Shown: positions 17,288-25,201 of the stretch, in pieces | Layout: the number at the start of each line of letters is the position of its first letter | How positions within the stretch are numbered: position 1 is the stretch's first letter | Assembly (NCBI RefSeq): GCF_024972775.1 | Contig: NZ_CP092282.1 | Location: forward strand, 1,364,001-1,428,000 | Length of the DNA: 64,000 nucleotides | Reading direction: 5' to 3' | DNA from: Dehalobacter sp. DCM | GTDB taxonomy: Bacteria > Bacillota > Desulfitobacteriia > Desulfitobacteriales > Syntrophobotulaceae | The notes under the pieces: generated by a model | The model's database searches: none | What the model saw: the letters and a program-made list of their open reading frames with translations, nothing else | Told to the model about the DNA's origin: nothing | Translations under genes and position numbers: made by a program

Positions 17288-17455
17288 ACTGCAAGCAGGT
17301 CTTCTGGCTTAAGGTTCATCGTTATCCTTACCTTCCCGAATCCGGTGGTTATTCAAGGACTCCTCACCTTTTACAGCGGCGGGACCGCACGGGACTCTCA
17401 CCCGTTTCCCTATTCTACCGGCAACAGCCGGTCACTTACAGATAAATATTCAATT
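17288..17455 (-). promoter_or_regulatory. Cobalamin riboswitch A (minus strand)
   Basis: Read on the minus strand the core carries GGGAAACGGGTGAGAGTCCC, GCGGTCCCGCCGCTGT and, at the 3' end, TTAAGCCAGAAGACCTGC, all hallmarks of the cobalamin aptamer. The L4 element is degenerate. No protein gene of normal size lies downstream before terminator 2, so its output seems to be the short conserved RNA. It is a near-duplicate of the riboswitch at 25202-25370. Confidence 0.9.
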
Positions 17456-17462
17456 ACTTATG

Positions 17463-17490
17463 ATTATACTATAAATAATGGAAAAGGCAA
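17463..17490 (-). promoter_or_regulatory. Promoter of riboswitch cassette A
   Basis: On the minus strand TTGCCT and TATAAT are spaced by 16 bases just upstream of the aptamer. The same -35/-10 pair precedes cassette B. Confidence 0.65.
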
Positions 17491-17592
17491 GTGCTTTATA
17501 AGTATCTATTATTTCATCGGTGTATCGTTGTCTTCGGCGGCATATCTCGTATTATGATCTTTCAATAATTAGACAACTATATTCTCTTGGGT

Positions 17593-17764
17593 CCGGTCCG
17601 CGCACCACATTCCGCTTTCGGCTCTTGCGCCATCCGTGAATTTACATTGAGGAAGTTAAAATTCTTATGCCCTCCTTGGCGAATTTTAACTTAGGTCCAT
17701 CCATGGACCGTTGCGCTTCGCAATCCTACTCCGCTTGACGCCGGAAATGTGGTACGCAGACCGA
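17593..17764. repeat. MITE/REP-like inverted-repeat element
   Basis: The ends form an imperfect inverted repeat (GGTCCGCGCACCACATT against AATGTGGTACGCAGACC), with an inner inverted repeat around GTTAAAATTC and GAATTTTAAC. On the minus strand it shares GCGTCAAGCGGAG, GGATTGCG and GCCGAAAGCGG with the element at 42489-42638, so both seem to belong to one small non-coding repeat family. No coding capacity. The rest of 17491-17806 shows no gene. Confidence 0.5.
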
Positions 17765-17806
17765 GCTAATGGGGTTTGAATGTCCAGTTATTTAGAGAAC
17801 GTTGTA

Positions 17807-18862
17807 CTAGGCAGCTGCTTTAGGTTTCCGTCTTTTTAAAAAATGCAGGACAAATCCTACCATTATAAGCAATGCGAGTGTAAGCGCGCCGCCAACGAAA
17901 CCGGAAACGGATGTTCCAGCACTTACAGCAGGCCAAGTATCTCCGGTTTCTGCTGCCGGTTCAGTGTGAGCTTCGGTATTTGTTGTTTTAAAACCATAAT
18001 CCGGCAAAAAAGCCGTTTTACTTTGAATTCCGGCTAAAAAACCATGAATCCCGTCCGTTGCTTCCAGTTCCGTGACGCCTGCGGTTTTCTCCATTGACCA
18101 TTCCAGTCCGTCGGGATTAGCAGATGCAAACCAGGAAACACCGCCGCCGATCACCAGGGCAGCGATCAAGAAGCCGATGACAACACGTTTAATTGCTTTG
18201 GTACCGGAAGTATTAGTTACTGCCGATTTTTCCAACAAGTCAGGCCGGGCTTTCCAAACGAAGGAAATTACGGCAGCGGTTACAAGCCCTTCAACAATGC
18301 CAATTGCCAGATGGATCGGCTGCATCATGAGTAGAAAAGCATTGAAAGGAAGTTCCGTTTTTCCAGACAAGAATGTCTCAAATACCACACTCAAAGCCCC
18401 CAGCTGAAGACCCGCAATCGCTGCGATCATTGAACCGGCAAGAATGCGTTTGGGCGAGATTCCTTTCTTTGTTATGGTTTTGTAAATCAGTGGATAAGCA
18501 AGAAAACACGTATAGAAACCAAGATTAAATACATTGCAGCCATAAGCTAACAACCCGCCGTCACCAAAAAATAAGGCCTGAATCAATAAAATGGCAGCCA
18601 TCGTGATAAAGCCGGCATAGGGGCCGAGCAAAATGGCAAGCAAAAGTCCTCCCCCAAGGTGTCCGCTGGATCCTGTACCCGGGATCGAAAAATTAATCAT
18701 CTGTGTAGCGAAAACAAATGCGCCCATTGCCCCCATTATCGGGATCTTTTTTTCATCCAGTTCAGCTTGGACTTTCTTTATCGAATAGGCAGCAACCCCT
18801 GCTGTCGCAGTCCACATTACCGCTCCAACGACCGGTGAAATTAATGCGTCAGCCATATGCAT
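17807..18862 (-). CDS. CbiM/NikM-type permease fused to a PDGLE (CbiN-like) domain
   Basis: About 351 residues. The N-terminal ~220 residues are the CbiM/NikM substrate-specific ECF component. The protein should start MHMADAL at 18862, because this family binds Co or Ni through the N-terminal Met-His, and GAGGAG stands before that ATG. The C-terminal part contains the PDGLE motif near residue 245 and a final membrane helix, i.e. the small CbiN/NikN-like partner is fused. Genes for the T and A subunits are absent next to it, so it may share CbiQO from 21366-23014. It has no riboswitch of its own, unlike the CbiM at 20273. Confidence 0.9.
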   Translation of the reverse strand: MHMADALISPVVGAVMWTATAGVAAYSIKKVQAELDEKKIPIMGAMGAFVFATQMINFSIPGTGSSGHLGGGLLLAILLGPYAGFITMAAILLIQALFFGDGGLLAYGCNVFNLGFYTCFLAYPLIYKTITKKGISPKRILAGSMIAAIAGLQLGALSVVFETFLSGKTELPFNAFLLMMQPIHLAIGIVEGLVTAAVISFVWKARPDLLEKSAVTNTSGTKAIKRVVIGFLIAALVIGGGVSWFASANPDGLEWSMEKTAGVTELEATDGIHGFLAGIQSKTAFLPDYGFKTTNTEAHTEPAAETGDTWPAVSAGTSVSGFVGGALTLALLIMVGFVLHFLKRRKPKAAA

Positions 18863-19043
18863 AATAATCACTCCTCTTAATTCTGCTGTCAAAATCATTA
18901 TAGTGTGCTCGCATATTTTTACAATCCTGGTAGGGGGGATAAAATTCTGATCGTTAAAGGCGACGACTTGTTTGAAACAGTAAGAATATGAGGGTATAAA
19001 GGATGAAGGTATGAGCGAAAATGCAGAATAATAGCTTAGAATT

Positions 19044-19076
19044 AAACTGTACAGTTTTAAGCTAGCATGCTATAAT
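19044..19076 (+). promoter_or_regulatory. Promoter of cobalt-uptake operon with palindrome over -35
   Basis: TATAAT (19071-19076) is spaced 17 bases from TGTACA (19048-19053). The -35 is embedded in the perfect palindrome AAACTGTACAGTTT (19044-19057), suggesting a repressor site in addition to the riboswitch. Bases 18863-19043 show no gene. Confidence 0.55.
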
Positions 19077-19099
19077 ATATCAAATTGAATATACAGTAA

Positions 19100-19256
19100 T
19101 GAGTTATTCCTGCCCGAGGGCAAGAATTGAAAAGGGAAGTCAGTTGGAGCTGACGCGGTTCCCGCCACTGTACGAGGGAGTCGAATCACATAATGTCACT
19201 GGGATTAACCTGGGAAGACGTGATTCGATAAAGATCTTAAGCCAGGAGACCTGCTC
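19100..19256 (+). promoter_or_regulatory. Cobalamin riboswitch 1 (cobalt-uptake operon)
   Basis: The aptamer shows AAAAGGGAAGTC, GCGGTTCCCGCCACTGT, TGTCACTGGG (L4) and the 3' TTAAGCCAGGAGACCTGC. It lies between a SigA-type promoter and a terminator and precedes the cbiJ-cbiMNQO genes. It is clearly different in sequence from the other riboswitches here. Confidence 0.92.
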
Positions 19257-19344
19257 ATACTGGGTACTGTAACTACCTACGGGATGTTAGGGAGGTGAAT
19301 GCCTTATGTTTTCGGAATTCTTACCGCTTTCTGATACAGGTTAG

Positions 19345-19377
19345 ATCCTTTACCTTTTCATGGTAGAGGTTTTTTTC
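19345..19377 (+). terminator. Riboswitch 1 terminator
   Basis: CCTTTACC (19347-19354) pairs with GGTAGAGG (19362-19369), followed by T7. It is the probable OFF-state terminator when cobalamin is bound. Confidence 0.75.
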
Positions 19378-19478
19378 TATCCATGGAGGGATTACTGCCG
19401 CGGTGCCACGGATGGCAAGGAGCGGCGCTATCCATGGAGGGATTACTGCCGCGGTGCCACGGATGGCAAGGAGCGGCA
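19377..19478 (+). repeat. Two tandem 51-bp direct repeats in the leader
   Basis: Two essentially identical 51-bp units (19377-19427 and 19428-19478) beginning CTATCCATGGAGGGATTACT lie between the riboswitch terminator and the cbiJ-like start codon. Each is GC-rich and self-complementary in part (TGCC with GGCA). No function is evident. Confidence 0.8.
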
Positions 19479-19514
19479 TTGTCTCGGTTTTATCTATAGG
19501 CTAAGGAGGTTCAA

Positions 19515-20234
19515 ATGATTGTCCTTCTGGGAGAAACATCGGCAGCTTTTGAATTAAGTAAACATCTCCAAAACAGGGGGATCAATTTTATTAAGAAGTC
19601 GGCTTGGACGGTTAAAGACTGTTTGCCGGCGGATTCAGTTATTCTTGATGTCAGCCATCCTTTGAGTGATAAGTTCTGTTCACTGAGACAGTTATGTGAA
19701 CAATTCCATATTCCGTACCTCAGATTAGAAAGACCTGAAACCCACATCCCAGAAAATTCCTTGATATTCCAGACATATAATTGGGATGAAGTTTTGTATC
19801 GTCTTAATGAGCGCGTTGGTGCATTACACCGGGAAAAAGGACGAAAGGTTAATGTTTTTGTTACTACCGGCAGTCACCAATTGGGTAGTATTGTACATAG
19901 CGCTTTTGCGGGCATGGCCCGTTTTATTGTCCGGGTTCTCCCTGAAGGACGACTGGTACAGAAATGCCAGGACTTAGGTATTCAACCCCGGGACATCGTC
20001 GCCATGCAAGGTCCTTTTTCCAAAGACATTAACAAAGCGCTTTTTAAGTTCTATGGAGCGGACGTCGTGTTGACAAAGGACAGCGGTCAAGCCGGCGGGA
20101 CGGATACGAAAATTTCGGCTGCGTTAGAATCGGGTCTGGAAATCATTGTAATTCGAAAAAACAAAACGGACTATGGTTTGACCATGAGGAGTGTCAATGA
20201 AGTAATAACATGGCTTGATAATAATATTTTATGA
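19515..20234 (+). CDS. Precorrin-6x reductase (CbiJ/CobK)-like protein
   Basis: A 239-residue CbiJ/CobK-family protein. Family-like segments are ILDVSHPLSDKF, PYLRLERPE, VTTGSHQLG, RVLPEGRL, AMQGPFSKDINKAL and LTKDSGQAGG. The N-terminal nucleotide-binding turn is degenerate (LLGETSAAFEL instead of the family GT-x-EA). CbiJ reduces cobalt-precorrin-6A with NAD(P)H in ring synthesis. No other ring-synthesis gene is in this operon, so it may belong to a pathway encoded elsewhere or have a modified role. First gene under riboswitch 1, with AAGGAGG before its ATG. Confidence 0.8.
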   Translation: MIVLLGETSAAFELSKHLQNRGINFIKKSAWTVKDCLPADSVILDVSHPLSDKFCSLRQLCEQFHIPYLRLERPETHIPENSLIFQTYNWDEVLYRLNERVGALHREKGRKVNVFVTTGSHQLGSIVHSAFAGMARFIVRVLPEGRLVQKCQDLGIQPRDIVAMQGPFSKDINKALFKFYGADVVLTKDSGQAGGTDTKISAALESGLEIIVIRKNKTDYGLTMRSVNEVITWLDNNIL

Positions 20235-20272
20235 GAAGATTTTAGTTTAGATCAAGAAGAAAGGTGACACGA

Positions 20273-21025
20273 ATGAATACGAAACGAATAACAATGGTCG
20301 CAAGCATCACCCTGATGCTGATCTTATTGCCTCAAAATGTTTTTGCCATGCACATCATGGAAGGGTTTCTTCCCCCGGTCTGGTGTATCTCCTGGGGCGT
20401 TCTGTGCATCCCGTTTGTCGCGTATGGCTTATACGCCATGCGCAAAATAACCAATGAGTCTCCAAAACTAAAGTTGCTGCTGGCAATGGCCGGTGCGTTT
20501 GTCTTTGTCTTATCCTCTTTGAAAATACCTTCCGTTACCGGGAGTTGTTCACATCCTACAGGAACTGGTTTGGGAGCTATCTTGTTCGGCCCTGCCGTTA
20601 TGAGCGTACTTGGCATTATTGTTCTTCTGTTCCAGTCGATTCTACTAGCTCATGGTGGGCTGACGACGCTTGGCGCCAATACCTTTTCCATGGCGATTGT
20701 CGGTCCGTTTATCGCCTACGGTGTTTTTCTGCTGGTGAAAAAACTAAAAGGACCGGAGTGGCTGGGCGTGTTTCTGGCGGCGGCCTTGGGGGATTTGGTT
20801 ACCTACATTGTCACATCGTTGCAGCTGGCGGTGGCATTCCCTGCCGCAACTGGGGGTATTGCAGTCTCAGCCGGCAAATTTATGGGGATTTTTGCCTTTA
20901 CCCAAGTGCCTCTGGCCATCAGTGAAGGCATATTAACGGTTATTATTTTTAACGCGATCAAGACTTACCTGAAAAGCGACGAACTTCATTCCTTAAAAGT
21001 ATTTGCTGGGGGGGATTTAAGATGA
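20273..21025 (+). CDS. cbiM: Cobalt ECF transporter substrate-binding component CbiM
   Basis: About 250 residues with a cleavable signal peptide ending ...NVFA, leaving a mature N-terminus MHIMEGFLP whose Met-His pair binds Co(II). Six or so further helices follow, with SVTGSCSHPTGTG and GGLTTLGANTFSMAI as conserved stretches. The start at ATG 20273 is preceded by AAAGG. It forms a cobalt importer with CbiN, CbiQ and CbiO encoded immediately downstream; its stop overlaps the cbiN start. Confidence 0.95.
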   Translation: MNTKRITMVASITLMLILLPQNVFAMHIMEGFLPPVWCISWGVLCIPFVAYGLYAMRKITNESPKLKLLLAMAGAFVFVLSSLKIPSVTGSCSHPTGTGLGAILFGPAVMSVLGIIVLLFQSILLAHGGLTTLGANTFSMAIVGPFIAYGVFLLVKKLKGPEWLGVFLAAALGDLVTYIVTSLQLAVAFPAATGGIAVSAGKFMGIFAFTQVPLAISEGILTVIIFNAIKTYLKSDELHSLKVFAGGDLR

Positions 21026-21348
21026 GCAGTAGCAACAATATGCCGAATAATAAAAGCAGGCTGACAACCAATCTTGTCCTGATTGCCATCGTTATTTTGC
21101 TCGCCATTGTTCCGCTGGTTATGAACAAAAACGCTGAATTCGGCGGAGCAGACGGTCAAGCTGAAACGGCGATTACTGAAATTAATCCTGAATACACGCC
21201 GTGGTTTTCTTCTATTTTTGAGCCGCCCAGCGGAGAGATTGAAAGCTTACTGTTCTCTCTGCAAGCAGCACTTGGTTCCGGTATACTCTTTTACGGACTC
21301 GGCTATATGAAGGGACGCTATAAAAGGGAAGAGAAAAACAAAAACTAA
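21022..21348 (+). CDS. cbiN: Cobalt transporter small subunit CbiN
   Basis: A 108-residue protein with two membrane helices (about 16-34 and 79-96) linked by an extracytoplasmic loop with the family motif FGGADGQAE. CbiN helps load cobalt into CbiM. It overlaps the end of cbiM by four bases and is followed 18 bases later by cbiQ. Confidence 0.95.
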   Translation: MSSSNNMPNNKSRLTTNLVLIAIVILLAIVPLVMNKNAEFGGADGQAETAITEINPEYTPWFSSIFEPPSGEIESLLFSLQAALGSGILFYGLGYMKGRYKREEKNKN

Positions 21349-21365
21349 TATAAGGAAATCAAAAG

Positions 21366-22157
21366 ATGATCAATATCGATAAATATGCCTATGCTTCCAA
21401 ACTAAGTAAAACAAATCCCATGGAAAAAATGGCGCTTGCTTTGCTGACGTTATGTGTCTGTCTTTGGGCAAACTCTATCCTGCTTTCGGTTACCGTATTA
21501 TTGATTATGAGCTGGTTGACTGTCAAAAAGGGAGGCATACCCCTCCCTTTTTTTCTTAAACTGATGCTCATACCAATGTCTTTCCTTATTCTGGGTGTCC
21601 TTATGATCGCTTTTCAAATTGTAAACGATCCGCATCAGTTTATTCTGGCTTTTCCAGTGTTTGGTTTTTATTTGGGATTCTCCAAACCCGGTATGGAGAC
21701 GGCGATACAGCTTTTTTTCAAAGCTTTGGGAGCGGTGTCCTGTTTGTATTATTTGTCTTTGAATACGCCGATGGTTGATCTGCTGTCCGCACTGCGCAAG
21801 CTGAAATGTCCGCAGCTTATGCTGGAAATGATGAGCTTGATTTACCGGTTTATATTTGTGCTGATGGAAACTGCGGAGACCATGTATACGGCTCAAAATT
21901 CCCGCTTGGGTTATTCGAGCCTGAAAGCAGGGTATCGTTCGTTAGGGATGTTGGCCTCAACGCTTTTTATCCGGGCCTACAAACGTTCAGATGATATGTA
22001 TACGGCGATGGAAGCCAGGGGATATGACGGCAAAATCGCCGTGTTGGAAGAAATAGCGCCCTTCTCTTGGCGGCGTTTCCTGGCAACAATAATAATGAAT
22101 GTTGGTTTGATTACAGCGGTATTGCTGGCCAGACAGTATTGGGGAGGTTTGCTCTAA
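21366..22157 (+). CDS. cbiQ: Cobalt ECF transporter T component CbiQ
   Basis: A 263-residue membrane protein of the ECF-T family. The conserved Ala-Arg-Gly signature appears in the cytoplasmic coupling region as TAMEARGYDG near residue 220. It links CbiM/CbiN to the ATPase CbiO. Its stop codon overlaps the cbiO start in a TAATG arrangement. Confidence 0.93.
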   Translation: MINIDKYAYASKLSKTNPMEKMALALLTLCVCLWANSILLSVTVLLIMSWLTVKKGGIPLPFFLKLMLIPMSFLILGVLMIAFQIVNDPHQFILAFPVFGFYLGFSKPGMETAIQLFFKALGAVSCLYYLSLNTPMVDLLSALRKLKCPQLMLEMMSLIYRFIFVLMETAETMYTAQNSRLGYSSLKAGYRSLGMLASTLFIRAYKRSDDMYTAMEARGYDGKIAVLEEIAPFSWRRFLATIIMNVGLITAVLLARQYWGGLL

Positions 22158-23014
22158 TGAAGGACTGCATACTGGAAACGCAAATGTTATCTTACACGTA
22201 TGCCGACGGGACCAGCGCTTTGGATGAGGTTACTCTGGGCATCAGAAAAGGGGAAACGACCGCGGTATTAGGAAGTAACGGCGCCGGAAAATCCACGTTG
22301 TTTCTGAACTTTAACGGGATTTTGAAACCGTCCTCCGGGCAAGTATTCTTCAGAGAGACGCCGCTTGATTATACAAAAAAAGGACTGCAGGAACTGCGCA
22401 GGAAGGTTGGTATTGTTTTTCAGGATCCGGATAACCAGCTTTTTTCCGCTAATGTTTATCAAGATATTTCTTTTGGGGCCGTTAATATGAAATTACCGGA
22501 AAAGGAAATTCGCCGCAGAGTGGAAATCGCGATGGAGCGAACAGGAATAACCCATCTGAAGAATAAAGCGACCCATTCTCTCAGCTTCGGTCAGAAAAAA
22601 AGGGTGGCTATTGCCGGGGTGCTTGTTATGGAGCCGGATATACTGGTGTTGGATGAACCGACAGCAGGGCTTGATCCGATGGGAGTCAGTGAGATCATGA
22701 AACTTCTTAAGGAAACCCAAAATGAACTTGGGCTTTCCATTGTTATCTCGACCCATGAGATTGATATTGTTCCGCTCTACTGCGATTTTGTTTATGTCCT
22801 GGATCGAGGAAAAGTCATTCTGGAAGGGACGCCGAAAGAAGTCTTTTCAGAAAAGGAAACGATTCGAAGTGTTAACTTAAGGCTGCCGCGAATTGGGCAT
22901 CTAATGGAAATACTGAGGGCGAAAGATGATTTTGCTTTGACAGAATCGGCGATGACCATATCTGAGGCGCGGAAGGCATTAAATGATTGGAAGAATGAAA
23001 AATCAACAAAATAG
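22157..23014 (+). CDS. cbiO: Cobalt ECF transporter ATPase CbiO
   Basis: A ~285-residue ABC ATPase. Walker A is GSNGAGKST, the signature loop reads LSFGQKKR rather than LSGGQ, Walker B is ILVLDEPTAGLDP, and the switch His is in STHEID. The ATG at 22157 follows GGGGAGG. It powers cobalt uptake with CbiMNQ and may also serve the fused CbiM at 17807-18862. Its 3' end overlaps the start of the next gene by 32 bases. Confidence 0.95.
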   Translation: MKDCILETQMLSYTYADGTSALDEVTLGIRKGETTAVLGSNGAGKSTLFLNFNGILKPSSGQVFFRETPLDYTKKGLQELRRKVGIVFQDPDNQLFSANVYQDISFGAVNMKLPEKEIRRRVEIAMERTGITHLKNKATHSLSFGQKKRVAIAGVLVMEPDILVLDEPTAGLDPMGVSEIMKLLKETQNELGLSIVISTHEIDIVPLYCDFVYVLDRGKVILEGTPKEVFSEKETIRSVNLRLPRIGHLMEILRAKDDFALTESAMTISEARKALNDWKNEKSTK

Positions 23015-24071
23015 ATTGTTTTGGTTTCCTATTTTGCAGATTATCGCAGCCGCCGCTTTGTTCGGGGCCAGTGTCCCTTTGGCAAAGCTGCTGTTAGGGG
23101 ATATTGCCCCTGTACCGCTGGCCGGATTCTTGTACATAGGCAGCGGTATGGGGATGTTGCTTTGGCGCGTTTTGTTTAAGGCTGATCAAGGCAGTTGCCG
23201 TGAAGCAAAAATTGTTAAACAGGATTGGCCATGGTTGATCGGGGCCATCTCATCCGGCGGAATAGCCGCTCCCATTGTCTTGATGGTTTCACTGAAACAG
23301 GCACCTGCTTCGACAGCTGCCCTTTTGTTAAATTTTGAAGGCGTGGCGACAACCATTATTGCCGGGATTGTGTTTAAAGAACACATCGGGAAGCGTATTT
23401 GGGGGGCAGTTCTATTAATTGCCGTTGCCAGCATCGCGCTGTCCTGGAATACTTCCGGGCAATGGGGTTTCTCCCTTAGTGCCGTCGGGGTACTCGCCGC
23501 TTGCGGCTTGTGGGGCGCGGATAACAATTTTACACGGAATATCTCAGCTAAAGATCCATATATGATTGTTGCCATCAAAGGTTCGTGTGCAGGAATATTC
23601 TCTCTGCTCCTGGCGCAAATTATCGGACAGCCATTTCCGCATTTGTCCTATGCGGTAATGGCAATGTTCTTGGGGTGTCTAAGCTATGGCTGCAGTATCG
23701 TTTTCTTTATTCAAGGCATGCGAGAACTGGGCTCAGCCCGGACAAGCGCCTTATATGGCATTGCGCCTTTCTTGGGAGCTGTTTTATCCATCGCCTTATA
23801 TAGAGAGGTTCCGGAAATACAGTTTATTGTCGCAATGCCTGTGATGATACTGGGTGCCATTTTGTTATTAAAAGAAGACCATGTTCATTGGCACAGACAT
23901 CACTATACCGAACATGAACACCGGCATTGCCATAGTGATGGGCATCATACCCACAGTCATCAGGGTGATACGAAATTGGAAAAAAACTATCATTCGCATG
24001 TCCACCAACACGAAGAGACAGAACATTGGCATGGGCACACGCCAAACATTCATCACCGGCATAGTCACTAG
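22983..24071 (+). CDS. EamA/DMT-family permease with His-rich C-terminal tail
   Basis: A 362-residue protein with ten predicted membrane helices of two EamA repeats. The last ~65 residues are soluble and hold about 24 histidines in HxH-type clusters, clearly suited to binding Co(II), Ni(II) or Zn(II). The ATG at 22983 has GGAAGG six bases upstream and overlaps cbiO, so the gene is coupled to the cobalt importer. It may export excess metal, take up metal, or buffer it through the tail; direction and substrate are unknown. Confidence 0.82.
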   Translation: MIGRMKNQQNRLFWFPILQIIAAAALFGASVPLAKLLLGDIAPVPLAGFLYIGSGMGMLLWRVLFKADQGSCREAKIVKQDWPWLIGAISSGGIAAPIVLMVSLKQAPASTAALLLNFEGVATTIIAGIVFKEHIGKRIWGAVLLIAVASIALSWNTSGQWGFSLSAVGVLAACGLWGADNNFTRNISAKDPYMIVAIKGSCAGIFSLLLAQIIGQPFPHLSYAVMAMFLGCLSYGCSIVFFIQGMRELGSARTSALYGIAPFLGAVLSIALYREVPEIQFIVAMPVMILGAILLLKEDHVHWHRHHYTEHEHRHCHSDGHHTHSHQGDTKLEKNYHSHVHQHEETEHWHGHTPNIHHRHSH

Positions 24072-24081
24072 ATGACAACAA

Positions 24082-24891
24082 TCAGTTTTCTACATTACCG
24101 TGACTGTATGTAACCAATTGGAAAGAAGGAGTTGAGGGCGTTCCCAGCGTGTTTATGGAACAGGATAGTTTCGCGAGAAGTATTGAAAATTTGTCATATT
24201 GCCCTTTAGTTAATTGCCGGCAATGACATGTCAGGACGACCAATACCGGATTGCCGGCGATGTTGTTCAGCACTTTCAAAGCATGGATATAATTGCGGTT
24301 ATCTTGTATTGTCCCAATAATAATTATTGGCATTTGACTCCATGATTCCCAGGATAGGTTAAGATAACGCAGCTTGTGATTGGCACGGGGATTTTGAGTC
24401 AGCAGACCAAGAATCAGGGGGGCTTCACACTCCGTATGCTGCGTATACGCTAGAAGATTAAATCCCGAATCAACGACAGCAATGTGACTGTCGATGATAT
24501 TTTCGCTGATATCCAGTAAATCCTGTAAGCCGCGGCCAGCAATAAGAGAGCGCTGCATGTTGCTTTCCCACTCCTTGAAAGTCTTAAAAACCTCCTTAAA
24601 CCTAAAAAACGAATCATAATTAATCTTACCGTCAAACATAATCACTCTTCTCAAAGCGTTGTCAGCCACGTATTCCTGTAAACCGTCCCGGGGACATAAT
24701 AAGTAGAGGTTCGGAAAAGACTGACTTATTTTAACGGCTTTTGTGAAGTTACACACATAAAGGTAATCTGGGGAAAGACGGCTGCTATGGCAGCTTAGCA
24801 TTTTGATCCCAAGAAATTTTGGATTTTCCTTTTTAGGGGCATAAGAAACAAGTGGAAAATGATCTAATAAAATATTTAATGTAACCGGCAT
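24082..24891 (-). CDS. PucR-like sensor domain protein lacking its DNA-binding domain
   Basis: About 269 residues. It resembles the N-terminal half of the PucR-type regulator at 8964-10529 (same order: a FKEVFKTFKEWESNM-like helix, then DLLDISENIIDSHIAVVDSG and LLAYTQ). The C-terminal PucR helix-turn-helix is missing. The ATG at 24891 follows GGAGG; longer readings upstream run through the terminator of cassette B. It could be a stand-alone sensor or a decayed regulator. It lies downstream of the minus-strand cobalamin riboswitch cassette B and convergent with the EamA gene. Confidence 0.6.
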   Translation of the reverse strand: MPVTLNILLDHFPLVSYAPKKENPKFLGIKMLSCHSSRLSPDYLYVCNFTKAVKISQSFPNLYLLCPRDGLQEYVADNALRRVIMFDGKINYDSFFRFKEVFKTFKEWESNMQRSLIAGRGLQDLLDISENIIDSHIAVVDSGFNLLAYTQHTECEAPLILGLLTQNPRANHKLRYLNLSWESWSQMPIIIIGTIQDNRNYIHALKVLNNIAGNPVLVVLTCHCRQLTKGQYDKFSILLAKLSCSINTLGTPSTPSFQLVTYSHGNVEN

Positions 24892-24934
24892 CTTGGAACC
24901 TCCTTCCAAAATTTGAGTAATTAATACCACTTGT

Positions 24935-24980
24935 AAAAAGAAAAAGCATGTTTGTACCTCAGTCCAATGACAAACATGCT
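24935..24980 (-). terminator. Terminator 2 of riboswitch cassette B
   Basis: On the minus strand GCATGTTTGT pairs perfectly with ACAAACATGC, followed by TTTTTCTTTTT. The loop keeps GGACTGA as in cassette A. It lies between the cassette and the PucR-like gene, so expression of that gene would need read-through. Confidence 0.75.
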
Positions 24981-25027
24981 TCCTCTCCATAAGGGAGAGA
25001 TAATCAAGGAGAACTTAAAATGTCAAT

Positions 25028-25058
25028 CTTATGCACGCCGGCAAATAGCTTGCATAAG
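25028..25058 (-). ncRNA. Conserved hairpin of cassette B RNA
   Basis: On the minus strand CTTATGCA pairs with TGCATAAG (8 bp) around AGCTATTTGCCGGCG. Compared with cassette A the stem positions change on both sides while the loop is nearly invariant, which supports an RNA structure. Confidence 0.5.
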
Positions 25059-25085
25059 AGTGTCCGCGAAATAAACAAAGCGAAA

Positions 25086-25122
25086 ATAAAAAAACCTTTT
25101 GTCCTGTGGATTCAAAAAGGTT
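25086..25122 (-). terminator. Terminator 1 (expression platform) of riboswitch cassette B
   Basis: On the minus strand AACCTTTT pairs with AAAAGGTT, followed by T6 and a further T-rich stretch; same position relative to the aptamer as in cassette A. Confidence 0.65.
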
Positions 25123-25201
25123 TACAAAACTGTGCATCTGCATAGATTCAAGCAGTAACACAATCCATCCTCCTATCGACCGTAGGTATACAATGAACTA
25201 A

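Noticed and set aside
17593-17764. Insertion sequence with transposase.
   Set aside because: The segment is under 200 bp, has no coding capacity and no transposase is visible in the window; called only as a MITE/REP-like repeat.
19299-19334. Eleven-codon frame after GGGAGGTGA in the riboswitch 1 leader as a leader peptide.
   Set aside because: No counterpart in the other leaders and the codons show no regulatory pattern; a ribosome-binding-site-like match alone is too weak.
25019-25140. Small plus-strand frame in cassette B (ATG at 25019 behind AAGGAG, about 40 codons) as a gene.
   Set aside because: The matching frame in cassette A has no proper start and an early stop, while the stem-loop is conserved on the minus strand; structure explains the conservation better.
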